DNA of 64,000 bases from a bacterium HR40 (GTDB taxonomy: Bacteria > Pseudomonadota > Alphaproteobacteria > Geminicoccales > Geminicoccaceae): positions 248,001 through 312,000 of the forward strand of contig BEIQ01000002.1 of NCBI GenBank assembly GCA_002898275.1. Reading direction: 5' to 3'. The translations under genes were made by a program, and so were the position numbers. Below the pieces are notes generated by a model. That model did not search any database. It was not told the origin of the DNA and was given only the letters and a program-made list of their open reading frames with translations. Of this stretch, positions 35,344-44,520 are shown piece after piece. Position 1 is the first letter of the stretch; each line of letters begins with the position of its first letter.

Positions 35344-36211
35344 GCTGCTCGTTGCCCTCGCTGCGCTCTTCCTGCCGCCGGTTTCGCTGCTCGTCGGCGG
35401 CCAGCCTTCCGGCTGGCCCCTGCTCGCCGATGCCGCGGCCATCGCGGCGTTGGCCGCGGGTACCCATGCCACCCTCGCGCTCGCTGGCTCGGGGTTCCTC
35501 GTCGTGCCGGCGCTGGCCAGTTTCGCCGCTGCGATGACCGCAGCGACCGTCCCGGGTGCGCTACCCTTGGCGCTCGCCACTGGTGCGGTACTCGGCGCGC
35601 TGGCGGGACTGGTCGATGCCGGCAGCGACAGCAGACAGGCCGCTGGCCTCGCGGCTGCGTGGCTCGCGGTTGCAAGCCTGCTGCCCGTCCCGGCACCCCC
35701 GCCATCGGCCGCCCGCCTCGAATTGCTCGGCGGGGGGCTGCTTCTGCTTTTCCCCCTGTTGTTGCTGCTCCGCCATGCACAGGCAGGGTCGCTCGCCGCG
35801 CTGGCGGAGATCGCCAAAAAACGGCCCCAGGAGAGCGCCGAACGTGGGCTTCCGGTAGGTGCGCTACGCCTCGTCACGGGGATCGTCGCCGGCGTTGCTG
35901 CTGGCCTCGCGGCGATGTTCCGACTCTTCGAGCAGAGTCTCGGAGCCACCCCACCCGGTGCCCTGTACGAGACCCTGGCGCTCCTCGCCGCCGCTCGTCT
36001 CGGCATGGGGTCGCTCGCCGGGACGATCGCCGCCTCCTTCTGGCTCCTCGCGGTGCCAGCCATGCTCCGCACCGCCCTTCCGGGGGTGCCGCTCGGCTGG
36101 CTCGTGACCCTAGGCGCGCTCGCTCTTTGCCTCGCGGTCGGCCTCGATCGGGCGGAATTGCGAGCCCTCGCCCTCGGCCGGCACCCGCTGCCACCGGGAT
36201 CCCGGCCATGA
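35336..36211 (+). CDS. Divergent LivM-like membrane protein (degenerate ABC cassette, gene 2)
   Basis: 291 aa, multi-pass. The C-terminal half preserves the LivM pattern: a coupling loop ending AERGLPVGALRLVTGIVAG, AAGLAAMFRLFEQSLGATP, then LAAARLGMGSLAGTIAASF where LivM has a GGxGSxxGPxxGA segment. The glycine motif has eroded (AARLGMG). It starts at a GTG overlapping the previous stop by 8 bp, and its stop overlaps the next start (ATGA). The intact frame and coupling imply it is expressed, though transport ability is doubtful. Confidence 0.7.
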   Translation: MAELLVALAALFLPPVSLLVGGQPSGWPLLADAAAIAALAAGTHATLALAGSGFLVVPALASFAAAMTAATVPGALPLALATGAVLGALAGLVDAGSDSRQAAGLAAAWLAVASLLPVPAPPPSAARLELLGGGLLLLFPLLLLLRHAQAGSLAALAEIAKKRPQESAERGLPVGALRLVTGIVAGVAAGLAAMFRLFEQSLGATPPGALYETLALLAAARLGMGSLAGTIAASFWLLAVPAMLRTALPGVPLGWLVTLGALALCLAVGLDRAELRALALGRHPLPPGSRP

Positions 36212-36969
36212 CCCTGGAGCTCCTCCATCCCCTTACCCTCGAGGCGGAGAATCTCACCCTTCCGCCCGCCGCCCTCGGCCCGCTTACCGGTGTGGGATTG
36301 GCGATCGAGCGCACGGCCTGGGTCGGAGTGCTCGACAGCGAGGGACGCACCGCACCGGCCTTGATCGCCGCACTGAGCGGGAGTGTTCGCCTCGAGCGTG
36401 GGACGATCCTGCTCGCGGGCAAACCGGTCGGGCATCTCGATGCCCGGGCGCGCGCCCGGCTCGGCCTGCTGCGCACCTTCTCGGCAGCTGCGCCGGTCGG
36501 CGGCCGGACGGTGGGCGAGACCTTGGTCGCGGCCATGCGACTGGCGACCCGCGACACTCTCGCTCTTTTGCTGGGTGGCCCTCCACAGCCGGGCGAATGG
36601 CGGGCGGCGGCCGAGATGCTCGCTCTCTTCGAGCTGGAAAAGCTGCTCGGCCATCCCGCCGAGGGTCTGCCCGCATATTATCGTCAGTGCATCGAGATCG
36701 CCCGCGCCCTTGCCATGCGGGCCCGCGTGCTGCTGCTCGACCGACCGTTCCGCGGGCTTTCGGCAGCCGATCGCGAGCGCCTGGCCGATATCCTCGAACA
36801 CCGCATCCGGCCGCGCGGCGTGACCGCGCTGCTGTTCGAGAGCGATGCCCGGCGGCTCGCTCGGCTGTGCGACCGCATCCTCGTCCTGCACCGCGGACGG
36901 GTGATCGCCGAAGACGTTCCCGCGCGCATCGGCACCCAGGCCGAGGTGATCCGGACCCTCGTCGGATGA
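36208..36969 (+). CDS. LivG-like ABC ATPase homologue lacking all catalytic motifs (cassette gene 3)
   Basis: 253 aa, collinear with LivG throughout, but every nucleotide motif is replaced. Walker A position reads GVLDSEGRTAPAL (no GKT); the Q-loop reads RTFSAAAP (Gln lost); the signature reads LPAYYRQCIEIARAL; Walker B reads LLLDRPF (catalytic Glu to Arg); and the H-loop reads FESDARRL (His lost). The flanks still read as LivG (GRTVGETLVAAM, LCDRILVLHRGRVIAEDVP). It cannot bind or hydrolyse ATP by the usual chemistry. ATGA overlaps at both ends join it to its neighbours. Confidence 0.8.
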   Translation: MTLELLHPLTLEAENLTLPPAALGPLTGVGLAIERTAWVGVLDSEGRTAPALIAALSGSVRLERGTILLAGKPVGHLDARARARLGLLRTFSAAAPVGGRTVGETLVAAMRLATRDTLALLLGGPPQPGEWRAAAEMLALFELEKLLGHPAEGLPAYYRQCIEIARALAMRARVLLLDRPFRGLSAADRERLADILEHRIRPRGVTALLFESDARRLARLCDRILVLHRGRVIAEDVPARIGTQAEVIRTLVG

Positions 36970-37757
36970 CCGACAAGACCACTCCCGTCCTCGCGGTATC
37001 GGGCCTCGACGTCGTCCGCGACGGCCTGTGGTTGCTGCGCGACATCGAACTCTCGCTCGCGCCCGGCGAGGTCCTCGCTCTCCTGGGCGGGCCGGGTTCC
37101 GGCAAGACCACCTTGCTCGAGGCGTTGGCCACCGGCGAGGGCATCCGCGCCGGCCGCTTCGAGGTCGACGGACACACGCTTCCCCCTGCGGATCCCCTCG
37201 CCCGTCGCCGGTGCGGGCTGGCCTGCGCCTTCGCCCGTCCGGCGATCGTTCCCCGCCTGTCCGTCGCCGACCACCTCGAGCTCGCGGCGGACGCCGCAGC
37301 CGACGGCAGAACGCGCATCGCCCGGGTTCTCGAGCTCCTGCCCGAGCTGCGCGGCCAGCTGCGTTTACGCGCCGACCGACTCGCCTTCGCCGCGCAGAGG
37401 CTCGTCGATCTCGGACGCGCGCTGGTGGCCGCCCGGAGCGTGCTGCTCATCGACCAACCCTTCGCGGACTTCCGTGCGGCTCGCGTTCGCGCCCTCGTCG
37501 ATGCGCTGCGGCCTCTGGGTCTCGCTCTGCTCTTGGCCGAGCGCCGAATGCGGCTCGCCCTCGAGGTCGCCGACCGGGCGATGCTGCTCGTCGGCGGCCG
37601 TATCGTGCTCGCCGCGCCACCGCGCGAGCTGGCCGACGACGAACGTGTCCTCGCCGCCTGCCTCGGCGACATCGGGGATGTCGGCGAGTTCGCGGGCGAA
37701 GAAAAGGAGACGGCCCGCACACCGGCGGGCCGCTCTCCCGAAAGATCCGAAACCTGA
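36966..37757 (+). CDS. LivF-like ABC ATPase with intact Walker A only (cassette gene 4)
   Basis: 263 aa. Walker A is perfect (LGGPGSGKTTLLEAL, near residue 40). The signature reads LAFAAQRLVDLGRAL in place of LSGGEQQMLAIGRAL, and Walker B ends LLIDQPF, with Gln for the catalytic Glu, a change that in other ABC proteins traps ATP. The switch region reads LAERRMRLALEVADRAMLL. About 30 residues after ACLGD form an acidic tail absent from LivF. The protein probably binds ATP but hydrolyses it slowly or not at all. The gene's 3' end encodes a hairpin that serves the convergent BI-1 gene. Confidence 0.8.
   Translation: MTDKTTPVLAVSGLDVVRDGLWLLRDIELSLAPGEVLALLGGPGSGKTTLLEALATGEGIRAGRFEVDGHTLPPADPLARRRCGLACAFARPAIVPRLSVADHLELAADAAADGRTRIARVLELLPELRGQLRLRADRLAFAAQRLVDLGRALVAARSVLLIDQPFADFRAARVRALVDALRPLGLALLLAERRMRLALEVADRAMLLVGGRIVLAAPPRELADDERVLAACLGDIGDVGEFAGEEKETARTPAGRSPERSET
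37701..37731 (-). terminator. Terminator of the BI-1 gene, nested in the LivF-like coding sequence
   Basis: Read on the minus strand, GGCCCGC and GCGGGCC form a perfect 7-bp stem (37731-37712, six-base loop), followed by a T-rich stretch (CGTCTCCTTTTC). It lies about 36 bp beyond the BI-1 stop and inside the last codons of the convergent LivF-like gene. Confidence 0.6.
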
Positions 37758-37766
37758 GCTTCGGGA

Positions 37767-38483
37767 TCAGTCGCGCTGCTGACCGAAGAACTGCAGCAGC
37801 AGCACGAACATGTTGATGAAGTCGAGATAGAGGCGGAGCGCGCCATAGATGGCCTTGCGGCTCGCAAGCTCGGGCGCGTCACCTTCGTAGTACTCCTCTT
37901 TGATCGCCTGGGTGTCATAGGCCGTGAGCCCGACGAAGACGATGACACCCGCGATGCTCAGGACGAAGTGCAACGCGCTGCTGGCGAGAAAGATGTTGAT
38001 GAGGCTCGCGATGACGACCCCCACGAGCCCCATGAACAGAAAGGTGCCCCACTGCGCGAGATCGCGCTTGGTGGTGTACCCGTAGAGGCTCATGGCCCCG
38101 AAGGTGGCAGCGGTAATGAAGAAGACGCGAGCGATGCTCGTGGCGGTGAAAACGAGGAAGATACTCGCCATCGACAGGCCCATGACCACCGCGAAGCCCC
38201 AGAAGGCGATCTGGGCGGCGGACAGCGACATGGCATGGATGCGCGCCGACAAAAAGATCACGAAGCCGAGCGGCGCCAGCATCACCACCCACTTGAGGGG
38301 CGTCCCGAAGATCACCTGGAGCGCGGCCGGGCTCGTCGACACGACATAAGCGGTGAGGCCGGTGAGCGCGAGCGCCAGCGCCATGTAGTTGTAGACCGAC
38401 AGCATGTAGCTGCGCAGGCCCTCGTCGATCTCGGCCGCGGCGACCTGCGCGCGTGCGAGGCGTGGATTGACGTCATAGTCCAT
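37767..38483 (-). CDS. Bax inhibitor-1/YccA family membrane protein
   Basis: 238 aa, seven hydrophobic helices. After a soluble N-terminus (VNPRLARAQVAAAEIDEGLR) helices begin at SYMLSVYNYMALALALTGL. The family aspartates of the pH-sensing di-Asp site lie in GLTAYDTQ and LRLYLDFINMFVLLL. BI-1 proteins are Ca2+/H+ leak channels or membrane protease (FtsH) modulators; the bacterial role is not settled. The start at 38483 (MDYDVNPR) follows CGGGAGCGG; an earlier ATG 12 codons upstream is less likely. Confidence 0.92.
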   Translation of the reverse strand: MDYDVNPRLARAQVAAAEIDEGLRSYMLSVYNYMALALALTGLTAYVVSTSPAALQVIFGTPLKWVVMLAPLGFVIFLSARIHAMSLSAAQIAFWGFAVVMGLSMASIFLVFTATSIARVFFITAATFGAMSLYGYTTKRDLAQWGTFLFMGLVGVVIASLINIFLASSALHFVLSIAGVIVFVGLTAYDTQAIKEEYYEGDAPELASRKAIYGALRLYLDFINMFVLLLQFFGQQRD

Positions 38484-38528
38484 GGCTGCAACCGCTCCCG
38501 GTCGAGGTGCATCCGTCACACACCGAAC

Positions 38529-38556
38529 GATATGCCGCGCGCCAGCCTGCGTTCAA
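38529..38556 (-). promoter_or_regulatory. Candidate promoter of the BI-1 gene
   Basis: On the minus strand TTGAAC (38556-38551) and CATATC (38534-38529) are separated by 16 bases, about 45 bp upstream of the chosen ATG in the 146-bp gap behind ccdA. Both elements are moderate matches. Confidence 0.3.
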
Positions 38557-38629
38557 GCCGACGGCCGGGCACCTCGGCCGCAGATTGCCGATTTTTCATG
38601 CCCGTTTCGCCTCACCGTAAGCCGCTTCG

Positions 38630-39376
38630 TCAGCCCAAGCGGGTGAACACCGGGAAGGTCTCGAGCAGCCAATAGGCCACCCGTTCCAGCTGACCGGTGA
38701 GGACGAGCAGCCCCATGAGGACGAGCAGCGTGCCAGCGCCTTGTTGCAGCCGGCGGCCAATGCGCGAGAGCCTGCGCAGTTGACGCAAGAGCGCGTCGGT
38801 GAACCAGGCGGCGAGGAGGAACGGCAAGCCGAGGCCGAGCGAATAGACGGTCAGCAGAACCGTGCCCTGCCCGAAGCTGGCGGTGGTCGCCGTCATGGTG
38901 AGGATGGCCCCGAGGACCGGGCCGATGCAGGGCGTCCAGCCGAAGGCGAAGGCGGCTCCGAGGAGCCAGGCAGCGAGGACTCGCCCTCCCGGCAAGGCGA
39001 TATGGAATCGCAGGTCGCGCTGGAGCATGCCGAGACGGACGATTCCCAGAAGCTGGAGCCCGAAGAAGAGGATGACGGCGCCCGCCGCGAAGGCGAGTTC
39101 TCGACGCCAGGCGAGGAGGAGAGCACCCATCGCCGACGCACTCGCCCCGAAGGCGACGAAGACGCTCGAGAAACCGAGCACGAAGAACGCGGCGTGGAGG
39201 AGAGCTCGCAAGCGCGCGCTGCCCTCGCGGGCGAGCTGGTCGAGCGACGTGCCGGCGACGAACGACACATAACCCGGCACGAGGGGCAGCACACAGGGCG
39301 AAAGGAACGACACGACCCCGGCCGCGAAGGCAGTGGCCGCGCCAATCGCCGAGACTTCGAGCACCGCGACCTCCAC
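38630..39376 (-). CDS. ccdA: Cytochrome c biogenesis protein CcdA (DsbD-like transmembrane electron carrier)
   Basis: 248 aa, six-helix inner-membrane protein that passes reducing equivalents from cytoplasmic thioredoxin to periplasmic thiol proteins. The two redox cysteines sit in SPCVLPLVPGYVSFVAG (helix 1) and GWTPCIGPVLGA (helix 4), each with the family prolines. It supports heme attachment to cytochrome c or periplasmic disulfide reduction. No partner thioredoxin or ccm genes are in the window. Confidence 0.94.
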   Translation of the reverse strand: MEVAVLEVSAIGAATAFAAGVVSFLSPCVLPLVPGYVSFVAGTSLDQLAREGSARLRALLHAAFFVLGFSSVFVAFGASASAMGALLLAWRRELAFAAGAVILFFGLQLLGIVRLGMLQRDLRFHIALPGGRVLAAWLLGAAFAFGWTPCIGPVLGAILTMTATTASFGQGTVLLTVYSLGLGLPFLLAAWFTDALLRQLRRLSRIGRRLQQGAGTLLVLMGLLVLTGQLERVAYWLLETFPVFTRLG

Positions 39377-39462
39377 TTCCTCGCCACTGAAATGGCAACC
39401 GCCGCCGCCTGCACAAGCGGTGCAGCCTGCCGCCGGGCCGGGGCAATGGCTGCGCCAGCCGC

Positions 39463-41060
39463 TCAGCCGCCCGAGCCGCGGCTGTCGCCCTCGAGAGCGG
39501 CGCGGATGCGGGCGAGCAGCTCTTCCCGCTCGCGGTCGCTCGGCAGCGCCCGAAGCTTCTCTTCGAGGCTCAGCACGGTACGAGCATAGGCATTGTGCCA
39601 GTCCTCGCGGGCCCGCACGAGCTCGGGCGAGAGCCGCGCCGGCAGGCGATGGCGGACGGGCCCGTCGATGCCGAGAGCGAAACGCTCGTCGAGTTCGGGG
39701 ACCAGGATCCCGTCAGGTTCGAAACCCGCACCCACGAGCCCGTCACGCAGCGCTTCGAGCGCCGTCGGATCGCCATGAGTGAGGAAGACGGCCTGGCTCA
39801 CGGGCAGCCGCGCCTTGGCCCAGGCGAGGAGCTCGCTGCGGTCGGCATGGGCCGAGAAACTGTCGAGGCTGCGGATGCGGGCGCGGACGGCCACGGCATG
39901 GCCGTGGATGCGCACGCGGTCCGCTCCCTCGAGCAGGATGCGCCCGAGGGTTCCGGGCGCCTGGTAGCCGACGAACAACACGGTGGCCTCCGGTCGCCAT
40001 AGATGATGGCGCAGATGGTGGCGAATCCGACCGGCATCGCACATGCCGCTCGCCGCCATGACGATGGCGCCTCCCGTGATCCGATTGAGCGCCATGCTTT
40101 CCTCGACCGACTGGACGAAACGGATATAGCTGCTTTTGAAGAGGAGCTCCGGATGCTCCACTTCGTGGAGCGAGTTGGCGTACTTCTCGAATACCGAAGT
40201 GATCCGCACGGCAAGGGGCGAGTCGATGAAGATCGGCACTTTGGGCAGCTCGCCTCGGTGCATGGCGAGCACGAGGGCGTAGAGCACTTCCTGTGTGCGC
40301 TCCACGGCGAAGGCGGGGATGAGCACATTGCCACCGGCGGCGAGCCCTGCGCGCACCTCGCGCACGAGATGGGCCCGCCGTTCCTCCACCGTCGTGTCCT
40401 GACGGTCACGGTCACCGTACGTGCTCTCGAGGAACAGGTAATCCACCCCCGAGGGAGCGGCCGGACGATCGTGGAAGGCGGTTTCGTCCGGGCCCAGATC
40501 GCCCGAGAAGAGAAGCCGCAGCGGCCGCGGCTCGTTCTCGAGTTCCACCTCGATGGAGGCGGATCCCAGGATATGCCCGGCATTCCAATAGCGGACCCGG
40601 ATGCCGGGAGCAGGTTCGAGCCAATCGCCATAGGCGATGGGCTGGAGATGGCCGAGGGTGCGCTCGGCATCCTGCTCGGTGTAGATGGGCTCGACCTCCG
40701 GCCGTCCGCGCCGGCGGTTGCGACGGTTGAGCTGATCCACCTCGCTTTTCTGGATATGGGCGGAGTCCGGCAGCATGAAACCGAGCAAGTCGGCGGTGGC
40801 AGCGGTCGTCCATATCGGGCGGTGGAAGCCGTGGCGGACCAGTTTCGGCAGCAGCCCGCTGTGGTCGATGTGGGCGTGGGTCACGAGAACGAAGTCGAGG
40901 TCGCGCGGATCGAAGGGAAACGGCCGCGCGTTGAGCTCCCGCAGCGTCCTCGTCCCCTGGAACAGCCCGCAGTCGACGAGAAAGCGCGTCGCCCCGTGCG
41001 CCACGAGGAAGCACGAGCCGGTTACCGTGCCGACGCCACCGTGGAAGGTGACCGAGGTGG

Positions 41061-41064
<4 letters not shown>
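39463..41064 (-). CDS. MBL-fold/beta-CASP hydrolase (CPSF/YSH1-like RNA-processing type)
   Basis: 533 aa. The metallo-beta-lactamase domain has the zinc motif THAHIDHSG near residue 63, a distal His in WNAGHILGSA and the aspartate of FSGDLG. The beta-CASP insert and motifs follow (MAASGMCDAGRIRHHL, FVGYQAPGTLGR, SLDSFSAHAD, THGDPTALEAL). Bacterial members cleave or trim RNA; some are 5'-3' exonucleases. The C-terminal 60 residues are helical and charged. The ATG overlaps the stop of the upstream LOG-family gene (ATGA), so they are coupled. Confidence 0.93.
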
Positions 41065-41987
<923 letters not shown>

Positions 41988-42074
41988 GACCACCCCTCCC
42001 AACGACCGCCGGCATCATGCTGGGGCAACGGGGCGGGAGGCAAGGTCGAAGCGGGAGAAGGGCGGAAACGCGAA

Positions 42075-42094
42075 GGCCCCGCTCGCGCGGGGCC
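42075..42094 (-). terminator. Hairpin terminator downstream of the phasin gene
   Basis: A perfect 8-bp stem GGCCCCGC/GCGGGGCC with a four-base loop lies about 30 bp after the phasin stop; on the minus strand TTCGCGTTTCC follows. It also lies between the phasin gene and the LOG gene start. Confidence 0.6.
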
Positions 42095-42124
42095 CTCTTG
42101 TTCGCGGCCCTGGATGCCGTCGTC

Positions 42125-42505
42125 TCAGGCCGCGAACTTCTTCACCTCGTCGAGATTGGCCGCCGCCCGCTTGACGAACAGGTCGACCACCTCGGCCTGC
42201 GCCTTGAGGCCGAGATCGACGGCCTCCTTTGCCTCGGCCATGGCCTTCTCGATCGCCTGCTTCGCCTCCTCGACATAGGCCTGCGGCTGCTTCTTCGCAT
42301 CCGCACCCTTGAGGAAGCTCTCGGCGCGGGCGAACAGCTCGTTCACGAGCTCAGCCTGCCGCCGGGTCAGGGTCTGGACATAGTCGAAGAGGATCTTCTG
42401 GGCCTGGAACCAGGTCTCGAGATTGGCCCGATGCAGCGCCACGAGCGCCTCCGGGTCGAACTTCGGGAAGGTCGGGATCGCGGTCTGGGTCTTGGTGGTG
42501 GTCAT
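42125..42505 (-). CDS. Phasin family protein
   Basis: 126-aa amphipathic helical protein that coats polyhydroxyalkanoate granules. PF09361-like sequence: PKFDPEALVALHRANLETWFQAQKILFDYVQTLTRRQAELV, then Lys/Ala/Glu-rich helices ending VDLFVKRAAANLDEVKKFAA. GGAGGCAGCC precedes the ATG at 42505. Two near-palindromic operator-like dyads flank its promoter. A 3-hydroxyacyl-CoA dehydrogenase lies upstream on the same strand, so PHA metabolism is likely in this organism, though no synthase is in the window. Confidence 0.93.
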   Translation of the reverse strand: MTTTKTQTAIPTFPKFDPEALVALHRANLETWFQAQKILFDYVQTLTRRQAELVNELFARAESFLKGADAKKQPQAYVEEAKQAIEKAMAEAKEAVDLGLKAQAEVVDLFVKRAAANLDEVKKFAA

Positions 42506-42521
42506 GGCTGCCTCCGTCGGC

Positions 42522-42595
42522 TTTGCTGCGCCGCAACAAAGGTAGGCAGCGCGAGCACCGGCTGCAAGGGCTTTTTTGTGCATCGCAGCAAAAAA
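42522..42595 (-). promoter_or_regulatory. Phasin promoter with two PhaR-type operator dyads
   Basis: Minus-strand promoter: TTGCAG (42567-42562), 17 bases, TACCTT (42544-42539). Dyad 1 is TTTGCTGC-GCC-GCAACAAA (42522-42540), one mismatch from a perfect palindrome, covering the 3' edge of the -10 element. Dyad 2 is TTTTTTGTGC-ATC-GCAGCAAAAAA (42572-42595), just upstream of the -35. TGC/GCA dyads at phasin promoters are bound by the PHA-sensing repressor PhaR in studied bacteria; identity of the regulator here is inferred. Confidence 0.6.
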
Positions 42596-42670
42596 CCGCT
42601 GCTCCCCTCGCGACGGACCGCCGCAGCGGGTCGCAAGTCCCGTCGCGACCGACGCCGCCGCGCCGTCCCG

Positions 42671-43774
42671 TCACTCGCCCGCGTGCAGCCGACCCACTCG
42701 CGCCAGACTGCGCGGCGGCGTCGCGCCATAGCGCTCGCAGAGCGGCAAAAGAAGGCGCTCCACCTCCTCCCGTCCGAGTTCGTCCATGAGCGCGCAGGGC
42801 GGCTTGGCGAAGCGCAGCGCTTCCCGCGCCCCGGTATCGATGTCGGCCGGACCCGCCACCTCCTCGTCCAGCTCTTGCAGCACCGGGAGGAAGGTGGCAG
42901 CGCGCAGCCGGTCGCGCATGACGGCCGCCCGCTGAGGTTCGATCGAGCCGGCCTCGCCAATGGCAAAGGGGCGGTCGGCTTCACCGTGCTCGATCATCGA
43001 TGCGGCGGGCGCGTAGAAGGGTCCGAGACGCCCGAGGTTGCGGATGGCGTGGAGGTTGATGCGCGGCTTGATGATGTTCATGACGAAGAAGGGGCCAGCG
43101 GCAGCGCCCACGGCCTCTTTGGCGACCAGGTCGATCTCGGCGGTGGTCCCCAGGCCCTCGTCCAGAAGCCGCGCCGCCTCGTTGGTGTAGGGGCAAAAGA
43201 ATCGGTTGATGGCAAAGCCGTATTGATCGCGGCAGCGCAACGGCAACTTGCCCGTATCGCGGCAAAAGCGCATCGCTCGTTCGACGACTGCGGCTGCGGT
43301 TGCCTTGCCGCTCACCACTTCGACGACCGGATTGATCTGCGCCGGGCTGAAGTAATGAAGACCGAGGAAACGACTCGGCTCGTCCATGTGCTCTTGCAGA
43401 TCGCTCACGCGAAGACAGCTCGTGTTCGTGGCGACGAGGGTGTGCCCGTCGAGGATCGTCGACAGGGTCTCGAACAGTCGCGCCTTGAGGTGGAAATCCT
43501 CGAACACCGCCTCGATCACGAGATCGCAGCTGGCCATCGCCGCGAGGTCGGAGACCGGGGTGATGCGGGCGGCAGCCTCTTCCGCCGCCTCCGCCGTCAT
43601 CCGCCCTCTTTCCACGGCACGCGCGTAGAACCGTCGCGCCTCCCCGAGCGCCTGCTCGCTCCTCCGGGGATCGATGTCGTGGATGCGGACTTGCCTGCCG
43701 GTCTGGGCGAGGCTCGTGGCGATCCCAGCGCCCATCGTTCCGGCACCGATGATGCCGACCGTCGCGATCTCCAT
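42671..43774 (-). CDS. 3-hydroxyacyl-CoA dehydrogenase
   Basis: Cytoplasmic NAD enzyme oxidising L-3-hydroxyacyl-CoA to 3-ketoacyl-CoA, 367 aa. Dinucleotide motif VGIIGAGTMGAGIATSLA at the N-terminus; NTSCLRVSDL; the catalytic His/Glu pair lies in LHYFSPAQINPVVEVV; FCPYTNEAARLLDEG begins the helical dimerisation domain. It is about 80 aa longer than the compact butyryl-type enzymes because of a C-terminal extension. The ATG at 43774 follows GGAGGGACGG; an ATG four codons upstream lacks a binding site. Confidence 0.92.
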   Translation of the reverse strand: MEIATVGIIGAGTMGAGIATSLAQTGRQVRIHDIDPRRSEQALGEARRFYARAVERGRMTAEAAEEAAARITPVSDLAAMASCDLVIEAVFEDFHLKARLFETLSTILDGHTLVATNTSCLRVSDLQEHMDEPSRFLGLHYFSPAQINPVVEVVSGKATAAAVVERAMRFCRDTGKLPLRCRDQYGFAINRFFCPYTNEAARLLDEGLGTTAEIDLVAKEAVGAAAGPFFVMNIIKPRINLHAIRNLGRLGPFYAPAASMIEHGEADRPFAIGEAGSIEPQRAAVMRDRLRAATFLPVLQELDEEVAGPADIDTGAREALRFAKPPCALMDELGREEVERLLLPLCERYGATPPRSLARVGRLHAGE

Positions 43775-43944
43775 CCGTCCCTCCATTGCGCGCTGCGCGA
43801 GCGCCGAGATAGCGCGGCCGGCGCGCTGCATCCACGCGCGACCCGACGTCCTCGGCCCCCCCTTCCGCCTGCTCCTCGCGGTCGCTATCTGCGGGAATGG
43901 CGCAGGATGGATCGAGGACTCTTCGAAACCTGGAGAATGCGCAC

Positions 43945-44439
43945 ATGAACGAAGTCGTCGAGAGGCCCGCCGTCAAACGAGTCCGGGAGGCACTCGCGGA
44001 GAAAGGCCTGCACGACCGTGTGCTGGTGCTGAACAGCTCGGCGGCCACCGCCAAGGATGCGGCCGAGGCGGTCGGCGTCGAGCTCGGTGCGATCGTCAAA
44101 TCGCTGTTGTTCTTCGTCGGCCTCGAGCCGGTGCTGGTGCTGGTGGCGGGGGACCGTCAGGTGAACGAGGAGCGGCTCGGCGAAATCACCGGCCTCGAGG
44201 GACCGGTGCGGAAGGCCAATGCCAACGAGGTCCAGAAGGTGACAGGCTTCACGATCGGCGGTGTCGCCCCGGTGGGAGCGCTCGCTCCGGTCCGGGTGGT
44301 GATCGACCGCAGCCTCGGCCGCTACCCCAAAATCTACGCTGCTGCGGGCCATCCCCATTGCCTCTTCGAGACCAATCTCGACGAGCTGCTCCACATCACC
44401 GGTGGCCAGGTGAGCGACGAGATCGCCGAGGCTGCCTGA
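43945..44439 (+). CDS. YbaK/ProX-type aminoacyl-tRNA deacylase
   Basis: 164 aa. Members hydrolyse mischarged tRNAs such as Cys- or Ala-tRNA(Pro). The catalytic lysine lies in GAIVKSLLFFVG, and GGVAPVGAL and YAAAGHPHCLFETNLDEL are family motifs. The start MNEVVERPAVK at 43945 follows GGAGAATGCGCAC. It stands alone on the plus strand, divergent from the acyl-CoA dehydrogenase gene. Confidence 0.9.
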   Translation: MNEVVERPAVKRVREALAEKGLHDRVLVLNSSAATAKDAAEAVGVELGAIVKSLLFFVGLEPVLVLVAGDRQVNEERLGEITGLEGPVRKANANEVQKVTGFTIGGVAPVGALAPVRVVIDRSLGRYPKIYAAAGHPHCLFETNLDELLHITGGQVSDEIAEAA

Positions 44440-44520
44440 GCCTGGAAAGACGCGGGCGCGCGCGCCACTTCCGTTGCGTCCCTTTGGTCGCGAGCCGCCT
44501 CGCCGGTGTGGAGTCGCTGC

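Noticed and set aside
34615-37757. The degenerate ABC cassette as pseudogenes
   Set aside because: All four frames are full length with coupled starts and no frameshift or internal stop, so they are annotated as intact genes.
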